Below are positions 32,101 to 43,228 of a stretch of DNA of 64,000 bases, piece by piece (position 1 is the first letter of the stretch; each line of letters starts with the position of its first letter). The translations under genes were made by a program, and so were the position numbers. The notes beneath the pieces are model-generated. The model was given only the letters and a program-made list of their open reading frames with translations. It made no database searches and had not been told where the DNA came from. This stretch comes from Dioszegia crocea (Eukaryota > Basidiomycota > Tremellomycetes > Tremellales > Bulleribasidiaceae), in the NCBI GenBank assembly GCA_001600615.1, contig BCKK01000006.1:992001-1056000 (forward strand), in the 5' to 3' direction.

Positions 32101-35032
32101 CTATACACTCTTGACCTCCTTCTGCGAGGCCAACCACGCCTCATGTGCCTTCTCCTGCACTTTCTGTTCCTTCACCAATCTCTTCAGTGCACTCTTGGCC
32201 ACCTCCTTCCCTTCCCCATCCTTCTTTGGCAGACCCGCCTCGTCCCACTCCGTATACGTTCTCTCGGGCACATTGGGTGGTCTGAACATGTCCGAAGGGG
32301 CCACTTTGCCCTTCTCCAGCAGAGCCAGCCGTTTGGTCTCGGCTTCCTGCGCTTGTGCAGCCTTCTTTGCTTGTTTCTCGGCTTGGATGGCTGCTTTCTC
32401 TTCGCGTTGACGAATGAGGATAGCGGGGTCGGTCAATTTGTACAGAGCTCCTCCGTCTGCAGGGTCAGCTTTAAGTATCTCGCACGCAGGGATCTAGCAA
32501 ACTCACCCGCTCCTTGTCCATCATCCAGCTGCACGCCTAGCTCCACCAGATCTCTATCTCTGAACTTATCGCACAACGCCAGTATATCCTTGCCTTCTCC
32601 CCCATCTCTCGCAATTTTCCTAATCTCATCTCGGAACCCCACCAGCGCTTTGAGGTATTTATCCACCTTCTTCTCAAACTCTTCACCACCTTCCTCTCCC
32701 TCTCCCATTTGCTTGCCCCACCCAATCTGACCCTCGGTGTATGACCCCTCACCCAGCCCGAACATCCTCAGCATCCGCGTGACCCAGTCAGCAACGACCT
32801 GGACCGGCTCCAGATTGGCTGACGAAGCGCGAGTAGCAATGTAGACGTTCACCTTCGAGACGATGTCAAGAAGGACGTTGAGAGCGGAGGGGGTGTTGAA
32901 GGAGTCACAGAGCGCGACGCGGAAGTCATGCTGGGCGGTGTGGAAATCGGACATGAGAGTGAATTCGGGCCCGTCAAAGTGGTGCTTCCCATCTGAGTTT
33001 CGGGAGGATTGCCGTATACGAGCATTGACGTTGGAGAAGAAGTTCTACTCCGTCAGCTATTTCCGAGCGTACGTTATCCAACTGACCTCAAATGTCTCTT
33101 CTTTCGTTCGAACGTCCGATATCAGATCCTTCTTGAAATCCATCTTGGCATTCCACGATTGGAGCATGAAGGCCATTCGCAATTGACGTGCGGAGTAATC
33201 GCGCAGCGCTTCCTACAGGAGTCAGCCAGTTCCAGCGCTAAGCAATAATAACTCACCTCTATCGTTATGAAGTTCTTGAGAGACTTGCTCATCTTCAAGC
33301 CCTCAATGTGGAGATGGCCAGTATGTAAGAAGTAGTTGACCCATTGTTGGCAACCATGATATGCCTGCAACATTAGCTCGTCCCAGCAATACTGCAGAAA
33401 AGACTCGCCTCGCTCTGCGCAAGCTCGTTGTCATGATGCGGGAACATCAAATCCACACCTCCAGAATGTATATCCATGCCCTGACCGAGAATCGCACTTG
33501 CCATCACACTGCACTCGATATGCCATCCAGGCCGACCTTCTCCCCATGGACTTGGCCAAGCAGGCTCGCCTGCTCGTTTGGACTTCCACAAAGCGAAATC
33601 GGCAGGTTGTCGCTTGCCTTGAGATAATGTCAATGCGCCTGATGTATAAGCTTGAGCACGAGCAGTATTGACATCATAAGACTCACCTTCTCCCTCATCT
33701 ATCAATTTCCGGTTCCCCTTGCTCCCTGGTTGTAACTTAGCATACTCATGCTGCCATTCTCCGCCTTGTTCTCCCTTGGCTCCCTCGAATTTGGCCACAT
33801 CGAACCAAACGCTGCCTCCACCCTCGTACGCATACCCATTCTTGATGATCTTCTCCACGAACGCCACGATCTCTGGGACATACTCCGACACCCTTGTGAT
33901 TGTATCCGGCGGTAATATCCGGAGGCGAGCCATATCGTCAAAGAATTGCGCCTCCCAATGAGCGGCAAGATCACGAGAGACTTTAATGGGATCTTCAACA
34001 GTTTCTCCTTGCTTGATATCAGCACTACTCCGGTTTCAAACTTACGGTCTCCCCCAGATATGGTCCAAGGACGTCCGCTGAGCCTTTCACTAACTCCTGC
34101 ACGCCATCTCCTCCGACCGTCTGCGCAGCCAGCACCCTTTCCGCCCCCTGTATGGCCCCCTCAGCACGAGTCAAGCTAGTCATGTACAATGACCACTTCT
34201 CATCCTTCTCCCTAGCTGCCTTTGCCCACTCAGCGTCCTTGCTATCTCTTTCACGGACCAGAGCCAAGTGTTCGCTTGTCGATCCAGACCAGTCGGCGGG
34301 AGATACGGCTGACGGGAGATTCTTGACGATTCTCCGGGCGAAGTAAGCATCGAAGGCTGTTTGAACGGTAGATAGGAGTTCGACAGTGACAGAGGGAGTG
34401 GATGAGACGGTGCGTTCCAGAAGATGCTGTTCTCGGGCCCGAAGGATAATCTGACAAATTAGAAGGGTCAAAGCTCATATTGATACGACATACCTTGTCG
34501 TCAATATCTGTGACGTTCATGACAAAGTTGACGTCGTATCCAAAGTAGTCGCGCAGTATTCGGCGGACAATGTCCTGAGTAAGGTAGTTACTGAGGTCTC
34601 AGCTGGAAGTCTCTCAAACTCTTGAAATGCGAGCGCCAGCTCACCGTGCATGGCCCATATGTGACGCATCGTATACTGTCGGTCCACAGTTATACCAATC
34701 CACTTGTTTTCCTTTTGTAGGCACAAATGCGTCCTGCCCTCGGTCAGACAGCCCCTCTACAGCCTGCAGCCGCCACCTACCTTACTCCGGGTCAACGAGT
34801 TGTACACCTTGAGCACAGGCTCCGGGATGACCGGTTCTGGGCAGACCCAAGGCGGCTGAGCTGAAGACGAAGCTTTCGGCGCCTCGGTAATGATAGACAT
34901 GCTGAGAAATCGCTTGGGTGGGCAGATAGATGCGGTGAGCGGGCGATATTGAATTCGACTCAGGGGAAGAGACGACAGATGTGACCGGACAGCGGAGAAT
35001 TTGAGAAGCCTCGTTGAAATTCTCGAGGGCAT
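32101..35032 (-). CDS. Cysteinyl-tRNA synthetase, probably cytosolic and mitochondrial forms
   Basis: Charges tRNA-Cys. Exons 34781-34900 (or 35032), 34645-34733, 34494-34590, 34046-34450, 33409-34011, 33257-33364, 33087-33212, 32507-33044 and 32101-32456 give 813 residues from the ATG at 34900 or 857 from 35032. Class I motifs are clear: [17 protein letters not shown] (HIGH-like), HIECSVM and [10 protein letters not shown] around the zinc site, and KMSKSLKN. The region of exon 4 is the insert seen in eukaryotic CysRS. The C-terminus is Lys/Glu/Ala-rich. The extra 44 N-terminal residues ([20 protein letters not shown]...) look like a mitochondrial presequence. The upstream ATG has a poor context (T at -3) and the second a good one (A at -3), fitting leaky scanning. 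Intron 5 has a GC donor and intron 4 is only 34 bases. Confidence 0.93.
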
Positions 35033-35393
35033 ACAGCCTGCCTTGCACGTTTGTCTCGGCTGTTTTGTACGGTATCGAGCAGTCAGACAGCACTGTCAAG
35101 ATCAATACTGTATAGATCAACTGTCCAGAAACAAATCCGAAGTTTGAGTGAGGAATGGGGAGCAAGCCGGGCCTATTCTTTCAAATCCGAGTTACGGCAC
35201 CCTCCCCCAGCGCGCCTATCTTACACGTCCCGACGTGTCCGCCCTTTGTTCACATTCCTTATAAAAATACCCATCTATACAGCACTCACGACCTCTAACG
35301 AATCACACGACAGCTGCTTCTCAGTCTCGGACTGATTCTTCCTTTAGAATCGAGCCAAAATCAAAAAAAGAAACAGAGCTGGAGACGAGCCCG
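35033..35393. promoter_or_regulatory. Divergent promoter region (CysRS / ERV25)
   Basis: 361 bases between opposed starts. An A-rich leader (35356-35377) precedes the ERV25 ATG and a TATAAAAAT-like stretch lies at about 35260-35268. Nothing else is assigned. Confidence 0.5.
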
Positions 35394-36369
35394 ATGCTGT
35401 CCGGTGTGAGAAGGCTTCCCTGGCTTGTCCTGCTGCTCCAGGCATGTCTGGTTTCAGCTGTTAAGTTCGAGCTGGAAGCTTCGTATAACCCAAAACCAAG
35501 TGAGTTGCGACATTGTCGGCTATTCACTTGAGCTATCACTGACGCGTTCAGAATGGTGATTGCCCCAGATCTAGCAACCGCCTGAGTGACCAGCTAACGT
35601 TTTATACAGCGTGTGGAACTTTGCAGGAGCCAAGTCTCTCGTGATCGTTACTGCCAATGCGCCAATAACGCCAGGACAACGGCTGGATATAGAAATACTA
35701 GATGGCTCAGAGAAGAACAATGTGTATTTGTCAAAGAGGGTGAGTCTAATACGACGCTACAGACGTGAGAGTCAAGCTGATCTGATGCCAGGACATCAAA
35801 GGCGAGACGAGATTAGCGGTGACGACTCATGAATCTGCGGATGTCGGTGTGTGTTTACGGAACTTCTTGGATGGCGCTTCGGGCGGGAAGGCGGCTCGGA
35901 CGGTGGAGCTGGATATTGATATTGGCGCCGAGGCTGTGGATTACAAGTGAGTCTGCGCCCTAGGTGCTACATGCGATATTGCTTCTGCTAGGCCATGACG
36001 CTGACACTGCAGTGCCATTGCAAATCAGGAATCTTTGTCAATCCTAGAAGTGGAGATGCGCAAGCTTGAGGCGGTGGTGAAAGAGGTCGTGGATGAGCTG
36101 GGATATTTGCAGAGAAGAGAAATGAAAATGAGGGATACGAACGGTCAGTCTCCGTCGCTCAGCATTGATGTCTACCAATAAGTGAGAGCTGACATTTGCA
36201 GAGAGCACGAATACAAGAGTGAAGAACTTTTCAATTTTGATCATGTTTGGTATCGTCGGGCTGGGGATATGGCAGGTATGTTTGGCCTCTAGCCTCTCGG
36301 GCGCTGGACTGACAACCACAGCTTGTCCATCTAAGATCGTTCTTCAAGCGGAAGTATCTCATCGACTAG
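35394..36369 (+). CDS. ERV25: p24 family cargo receptor of COPII/COPI vesicles (p24 delta)
   Basis: Type I membrane protein cycling between ER and Golgi. Exons 35394-35499, 35552-35555, 35610-35739, 35792-35946, 36013-36143, 36202-36275 and 36322-36369 give 215 residues. A signal peptide ends near residue 20 (LVSA). The GOLD domain follows, from VKFELEASYNPKPKC to about residue 125, with its Cys pair in PKPKC and VGVCLRN. Next is a coiled coil, the RRVKNF-like RDTNESTNTRVKNFSIL block and one membrane helix (about 181-200). The cytosolic tail LVHLRSFFKRKYLID has the FF and dibasic signals for coat binding. Block order and spacing match yeast Erv25. Exon 2 is a 4-base micro-exon (AATG) that supplies the K-C residues; without it the frame breaks. 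Confidence 0.92.
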
Positions 36370-36606
36370 GTCTGAGTCAGAGCATGCAGACCGGTCATGC
36401 GGGACCTGAAGGATACCAAAGGCGACCGCTCCACAAGTTTCGCGACTGGTCTCATATAGTTACAAGCTCACACGACTGTCTCATCTCGAGCGTTTGGTCA
36501 TCCAAATCAAGACGGCTGAGCGTGGGTGGCATATGCGGCGGATGTGGCCTATCGAACGGGGCACATTGGGTCTTTAGCACTTTTTGCTAATATGATACCT
36601 GATAGA

Positions 36607-37013
36607 CTAGGACTTACTGCTCGAAGCGCCTGCTTTGTTCGCTGCGAATCGCACTGCTTCTCCGACCAGCTTCTTATTTGCGACCCCCATGTGCGTGCGA
36701 GGTGTAATGATAAGGTACTTGTCATTGACGTCACCGGTAACGTACCCACTTCGGACATCCTGGGGGGGACGAGAAAAGGAGAGCGACACTTGAGGTGACC
36801 CTAAGAGGTAAGCTTCCACCTTCATGGATTGAACGCAGATGCTAAGTATGATGAGAGGGGGAAATCCGCAAAGCACTCACTGAATTGGCGATCAAAAGCC
36901 TCTCGGAATATCGCCTGCTTGTTGTCTTCCAAGCCATACACAACGAATTACAAAGGCACAGATCCTGCGCTGGCTGCCTTCTCCTTCTTGTCTTTGTGGC
37001 TGAATAGACCCAT
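36607..37013 (-). CDS. Small unknown protein
   Basis: Exons 36960-37013, 36881-36914 and 36607-36800 join to 93 residues. The N-terminus is MGLFSHKDKKEKAASAGS and the main part reads GYVTGDVNDKYLIITPRTH and NKKLVGEAVRFAANKAGA, an alternation that looks like a folded or amphipathic domain. The ATG has a good context (A at -3). A GTAAGT near the end (36615-36620) could be a donor for a further exon, so the C-terminus is uncertain. The N-terminal Gly after Met could be myristoylated, but the motif is not complete enough to claim it. I do not recognise the family. A competing open frame at 36842-37339 on the same strand is less convincing because it lacks a splice context. Confidence 0.45.
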
Positions 37014-37597
37014 TGTATGACTGTAGGGTGTACAAGTGTACTGATGAAGTGAGGTAAATCTGGTATATTTGCTCCAAGTTGATGGAGGAAAGACGGATAG
37101 TTGACCCAATGAGCAAGCTTTATACCTCGCAGATGCTGTGGCAAGGTATCACCGGCGGCATATTCGCGGAGGTCCTGGATGATGGAGGGACCTTCGAGTA
37201 TGCCCCATCTCTCCAGGGGGTATGACGTCGTGGGACTTGTAAAGGAGTTGATATGTATCTGGGGTGTTCGAGGGGATGTGAGTGTTTTCAGGGGGTGGGC
37301 GTTGCTACCAGGCACACGTACGTCCGTATGCACTAGCATCGAGATGCGATGTCATACAATGCCCCTATACGAGACGCTGATACAAGTGCCGAAACATCAT
37401 GACTGTCTGCTGTCCGGCGAAATCCGGGTCCGAACGTAACACTCAAGACGCTGCAAAGGGCTCTCAGTTTCGTCGAGCTATGTACTGTCTATACCCAGAT
37501 TTCCTCTCAGATACAACTATCTCCCGGTCCAACACCCTGCAGCAGCCCGCACAATTCCCCTGAGCCCTCCTCGTGTCGCTAGCTCATGGCGCCCACC
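37014..37597. other. Intergenic region
   Basis: 584 bases between the small unknown gene and the stop of the coronin fusion, both on the minus strand. Open frames here on both strands (37179-37439 plus, 36842-37339 minus) overlap each other and carry no motif. I see no RNA gene. Confidence 0.45.
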
Positions 37598-40500
37598 CTA
37601 CCAATCGTCATCCGGGGGTGCAAGGCCCTTCATCTCCACCTCCTCATCCGAGCTTTCATCCGCTTTGGCTTTATTGAACAGCGCATTCATCTCTTGTCGT
37701 TTCTTCTGCTCCTCAGACAAGACATCTGCACCGGGGACGAATTTGGCTTTGGCTGCAGTGGTAGTTTTAGGTGCTTGAGACACTGCGATCGTCAGCACAG
37801 GCCTTGGGTATCGATGTCGAAGGCAGACTTACAAGACGTCATTCCTTCCGGTTTGAGACTCTTGTACCCTGGAGCGGTATCTTTTCCGGCCAGCCATTCT
37901 GAGGCTGTACCGACCGCAGTCTCCACATCCATCGCATCGACATAGATGTCATCTTGGAAGAATTCGGGCTGCAGAGTCAGTGAACCCCCAGACGAAGCTG
38001 ACATTCCACTCACCTTATTTCTCGGGATCGAAAAGGTGACTTCTTCAATGATCTTTCCAGTCATCCTCAGCGCCTTTATGATCTCCACCTTCTTGACATC
38101 CACCTCCGACTTAGTCTTGAAAGCCACGCCCATCTGTGCGTCTCCAGCAGTATACGTTGGCAACTTCGAGATGGGCTCTGACGCGTGGTCGACGTTTACC
38201 TCATAGGCTGAAATGGCTCGTTCACCTTTACCCCAGATGTAGAGGATTCTCGTGTCGGGATCGTAAGAGGGGAAGAGGACCGACGGGGAGATGTCTATCA
38301 TCATGGAGTGGATCGTCTCGACTGAAGTGGGCGATATGGAATAGAGGTTGATCCGGCGTTGAGACCCGCGGTTGAAGCCGACTGATACTAAATGGGTCGA
38401 GGAGATCCAGGCTAGCTGGAATGAACGAGGACTGTCGTGCGCTTTGCCCGATCGCACTGTATCGGGTTTGCGGGGATCGAGGACTATGACTTTACCGTCT
38501 TTTGAGGCGATAGCGAAAAGGGCACCGTCCGGGCTGATGGTGAGATTGAAGATGCCCTTAGTATCGACAGGGACGGCCACTTCTTCCTTGCCAGTAGAGA
38601 TGTCAAAGAACCTCAATGATGACGAGGTGTGATCGTTCGTTGCCGCCACCAACAGATCTTTGGCAGTAGGATGAAACGCGATCTGGACAATCTTGTCGAT
38701 CCCTTGACCTGAATGATCAGCCACAAACTCGGATTGGGAACACACCCTTTAAGGTCAATTCAGGGCTCGGTCCAGGGCCCTCCACACCGTCCTTCCCGAC
38801 TGTCCACACCCTGATCGCCCCATCATCACCCGCAATCGCGACTCTCGCTCCTTTCACGTTGACAAAAGGCTCAACAGCAAAGTCGGCAATTTCGACACCG
38901 CCGCTCAGATATCCTTGACCCCCATTTGGCATTCTCCCCTTCTTGGAGAGGGGGTGTACGCCAAGTCTTCCGCCTGGGCCTTGAATGGGGAAGAATGCGA
39001 GATCACGGGTGCATTTCAGAACGATCGAGTCGGGATGTAGTGAGGCGAGGGGAGGGAGCTGATCGTAGGTGGGAATAAGGGGTGCTTTGGCTGACATGAA
39101 TTTGCGCGAGTACGTTGGGTTGAAGGGTGCATTAGGAGCAGTGAGGGGAGTCGAGGTAGGGACCGGTTTACTAGGAGCGGCGGCACGAGCAGGTGGGCTG
39201 ACCGCCTCTGTAACCTTGGTCGAGGGTTGAGGTGCTGGTGCTTCCGACACCTTGGGTGTCGCTGATTTTGGAGTCACCTCCCTTTCTGCCGGCTTTTCCT
39301 CAGCCTTAACCTTAGCCACGCCACCATCAGGCTGTACACTGCCCTTCTTCGTCTCCACGTGTAGCACCTCTCTGCCCCGTCCGTACTTTAATTCCAGGCC
39401 GCTCCATCCCCTATCCCAAATACTTTCCCGCCACAATTCATATCCCGGCATATACCGCTCAACAAACTGCCGGACCTGCTCATCCGTCATCCCCTTCCCA
39501 CCATTTGCAGCCTTCATTGCGCGTTCTTGCTCTAGCCGCCATGCAAAGACGTGATCATATGACGTGGGCACCACAGTGATGAGGGAGCTGAAGAAGGGGT
39601 ACACCTCTGCCGAGAATCCCGAAAGGTATTCGTTCAGCTCGGTGAGCGCCTCTAAAGAATGCGCGGCGAAATATTCCGAACCTCGGGCGGAGTAGCGCTC
39701 CGCCAGACGCCTTGAAGAGAGAGGAGCAAAACCCATTGACCAGCCTTCGAGGATGAAGACGTCGATCGGGCCGGTGACTGTGATGACTTTTTCGCTTCTG
39801 TCGCCTTCGCCGTTGACGAGAGACTTGTCAAAGATGGGTAGATCGACCGGTGTGGATGAGTCATTCACCCCTCGGATAGAAGTGAGCACCGACTTGGCGA
39901 GCTCTGGGTCATGTGTCCCGGGCGGACCGCGACCGGAGAGAAGGTGGTTATTTGGGTGTTTTTGCGCCACAGCTTTGAGATTCGCGTTGGTGTGGTACAA
40001 GTCTAAGGTCAGCATCTTGCGAGAAGCTTAACTCACCGTCAAGAGACAGGACAGCTGCTTTGATGCCCATCTTTTGGCCGAGGTACGCCACGAAACCGTC
40101 ACACAACGTAGTTTTGCCTGAATGTTCAGTATTTGCTCGTCTTTAGTAGAGATAAGACTCACCACAACCCTGAGGACCTTGCAGACCAACGAACATTGGC
40201 TCTTGAATTCCCGCTTCGCGATGTTTATCTAGCTCTGCCTTTATATGCTGCGCAATGATTCGTGCTTTGAATGTGGTTGACGAGTACGTCTCATCCCCTT
40301 GCAGATCGGGGACATTTGCTGATCGCTCTTCAGCAGCCGGCCTGGGAGGCGAGGCAGAGAGGGAAGCAATAGCAGGCGCCGGCAATGGTGAGGCTGCGGC
40401 CTCCGCCGGTTCAGGTACCGATTTGGCTGTCTCGACAGGAGGGGATGTCTCTTTCGATTGCCCGTCCTCTGCTTTAGTCTCTGCTGACAGCGGTGCAGAT

Positions 40501-41867
40501 GCCGATGTAGGTCCCGCCTTTGGCGCATACTTCTCGAGCTCCGCTTCCCAGGTCCGCCTACGGGCCGGATTTAGCGATATTGGCAGCGGAGACTTATTGG
40601 TCCCGCTAAACCACTCTGAAGCGCTACTCTCAGGTACTGATTATCAGCTCGTCCACCCGAGCGGTAGTGATCTCTTAACTCACCATAGCCGCTGATCTCG
40701 GGGTATAAATCCTCGTGAAAGTCAATCAGCTGCCGCCTCGGTACCCTGATACCAAATGGCACAATTGCCTCGCCATCCTTATCCACCACCGGCACTAGCA
40801 CTGTAGCGATTTGAGCCTGCATCACTGGTAGAGTAGTAGGACTCGCAAGTGCCATGCCCGCGGAAAAGATGGCGTGCGGTAGCGAGTGCAGCGTTTCCTG
40901 ATACCCATTCGGCCCGGACAGCTCAATCTGACGCAAGGTCATATCCCCTCGACCGGTCAGATAGATTATTCGCCTCTCGTGATCAAAGGTAGGGATAAGA
41001 GGAGCAGTGTTGGTATCGATGTTTTGCGTGAAGACCGTAGCGAGGGACTTCGACGTGGAGAAGAGGTGATATTCTCGGCTCCGACTTCGGGAGGTCGACG
41101 TGACGAAGATGTCATCTCCTACCCAGACTACGCGAGCGGGCTTTATGGGTTGGAGAGGAAGAGCTCGGCTCATGGTGGGCTGTGTAGATGATCGAGGATC
41201 CCAGATGTAGGCTGTACCGCTCTTGCCGACTCCGGCTACTAGGCGGCCATCTGCAGACCAGGCAAGGCTCCACAAGCCTTTCGGCTCTTTCGCTTCGAGC
41301 TGGAATACGGGAGATGTGGGAAATGCAGTGAAGTCCCATATGGCGGCGGGTTGTGATAGACTCGAGGACAGCACGATGGATGGCACGGTAGGATGAAGGG
41401 TGATCGACGTTATGCCAGAGCCTGTTGCAGGTGTGGTATGCTCTGGACCGGGTAATGTCGTGCTATCAGCTTTCAGGCGATATAGTGACACCTGGTGGTT
41501 AGGATCCTTCTCACCCTCGGGATATTCAGTCACTCACAGATCCATCCAGACTCCCAACAGCCAGCTCCCCACCCTCCACGCGACCCAAATCCCAATCCCC
41601 CACTCCACCGCCGCTCCCGACCTTCCCGGACCCTACAGCCGCTTGTACCCCAGTAGCATCATATTTCCTCCATGATACGTCTCCGCTCGAAGTGACGGTA
41701 ACGATCAGCTGCCGGTTCGCCTTGATCTCGGAGCTGAAAGAGGATGTCGCCGAGATGGTTGAGTTGCCCGACCCCGACGGGAGCCCTGAGCGGTACCATT
41801 CTTCCCTAGGCGGAAGATAAGGGACAGAGTTTCGGAATTTGGATGCGCCGAAGCGGTTCTGAGCCAT
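37598..41867 (-). CDS. Coronin - P-loop kinase - coronin fusion protein
   Basis: Eight exons (41538-41867, 40684-41491, 40163-40636, 40037-40117, 38746-40002, 38014-38708, 37833-37968, 37598-37782) join in one frame to 1321 residues. Residues 1 to about 385 form a first coronin-type WD40 propeller (SKFRNSVPYLPP start, WSLAWSADGRL, AYIWDPR, DLYPEISGYG end). Residues about 500-780 are a kinase of the D-glycerate 3-kinase/TDA10 family, with Walker A GLQGPQGCGKTTL (about 530), GRGPPGTHD (588-596), FDKSLVNGEGDR (622-633) and LEGW (649-652). After a Pro/Ala/Lys linker, residues about 860-1255 form a second coronin propeller (HPLSKKGRMP, ISPDGALFAIASKDGKV, RILYIWGKGE). The acidic end MKGLAPPDDDW recalls coronin-7. 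Coronins bind actin or Arp2/3; the kinase substrate is unknown. The fusion is the unusual part. Confidence 0.88.
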
Positions 41868-42012
41868 TTTGAGGGTGCTATGTAAGGACACGGTTGAGGT
41901 GAATCAGAGAGGCTTGCTGGGTGGACGAGATGAAGTTCCGTCGGAAAGGACTCGGATTTTGGGTGGCTCATTTGCCTCTCATCGTCCCTGTCATCACAAT
42001 ATCTCGCCCACC

Positions 42013-43228
42013 ATGTCATCTTCTCGCGGTACAGGCTTGAACATATTCCCTCCTGAGATATGGATCAGTATATTGATCCATCTGAGGAATCCCATACCCC
42101 CCGCACTCTCCGCTCCACCTCGCTGGGAATTGCGCCAGCCCCATTTACCAAAAGCCATCTTGGTCTGCAAAGTGAGTTCCAGGATTGGCATGTACTAATC
42201 TCCAGACCTTTCGACGCATCTGCACTCCCCTCCTCTATCGATCAGTCGTCACAGATGATTTCTGTGGCTTCGTCTTCCGATTCAGCCGCCTGCCCTCGCG
42301 GAGACTCCTCAAACTCGTCGAAAATCTTTACATCGAGTATCAAGAGGAGCGCGCCGTACCCAATTATTACTCTCTTTTCAAGCACCCTTCACCTCGATCA
42401 TGGGAGTTGCTGGAACTTCCACTCTCGGGCGTGAAGGAGCAGATCCTCTGCAATTGCGAAGTGGAGGCGGATTCGTTCCAGGAGGTCTTGGAACAGGTGA
42501 CGGAGATTGAGACGAGGAAGTTCATGCCTAAACTGCGGACAGTAGCTGTCAGCTCCATCTATGGGCATTCCAATGTCTGGGCAGAGTACGACCGGTGGCA
42601 GAACCACCCAACTTCAGGGTCGGTGGTGGGCGAGTGTGTCGAACTCTGGGACACATTCCTGGCGTACAGCAATGTCGAATCCCTCTGCATCCGCCGAACC
42701 AGTGGACCCCTCGGCGTCAACCCCATTGACCGTCGAATGCGCCCCGAGTTCAACATCCCAAAAGTCACACTACACTTCTCCCATCCTCCCGATATCCTCG
42801 GTCTCCGCCCAGGCGTCCCCATTCGTTGGGTCCTAGACTCACCTATCCCGCAGAAATGGCAGTCAATCTACAGCCACGTAATGACATCCTTAGCTACTAC
42901 CGCTGAGCGCCGGAATCGTCGTTTCCTCAAAACGAAAGCCGATACATTGCTGCTGGATATCTATTGTTCAGCAGAGATCCTCGGTTCACGCCCACCCCAA
43001 TTTGCGATCCCCTCCGAGGTGCCCTATCTAGATCGGCTCGCGGCTTCCACACCGGGCGGCACATCCCCCAAACTCTCTCTCGACGTGCAGCGCGCAATCT
43101 CCGAGCGGATAGGGCCACTTCTCTCATCCACCTTCCGAAAATCGAGCAAAGTCAAAGATTCGGTACAATGGCATGCGAGCGCAGATGCTCCGATTTGCCA
43201 ATGCTGCGGGAGTGGGCCTCCACTCTGA
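42013..43228 (+). CDS. F-box-like CGSG-family protein, copy E
   Basis: Exons 42013-42171 and 42206-43228 give 393 residues. Exon 1 is almost only the F-box-like block: FPPEIWISILIHLRNPIPPA, then PPRWELRQPHL and LVCK at the intron. The intron is only 34 bases, with a TACTAAT branch point. Exon 2 starts TFRRICTPLLYRSVVTDDF and has LYIEYQEE, KFMPKLRTVAVSSIYG, SNVESLCIRRTSGPL, RPGVPIRWVLD, LLLDIYCSAE and the end PICQCCGSGPPL. The C-terminal motif is the very end of the protein. It is divergent from the coronin fusion, with 145 bases between starts. Its stop codon is followed in the same frame by the first exon of copy F. Copies E and F are closest to each other. Confidence 0.75.

Noticed and set aside
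36842..37339. Minus-strand open frame of 165 codons
   Set aside because: It overlaps the better-supported spliced small gene in another frame, has no motif, and its end runs through that gene's intron.
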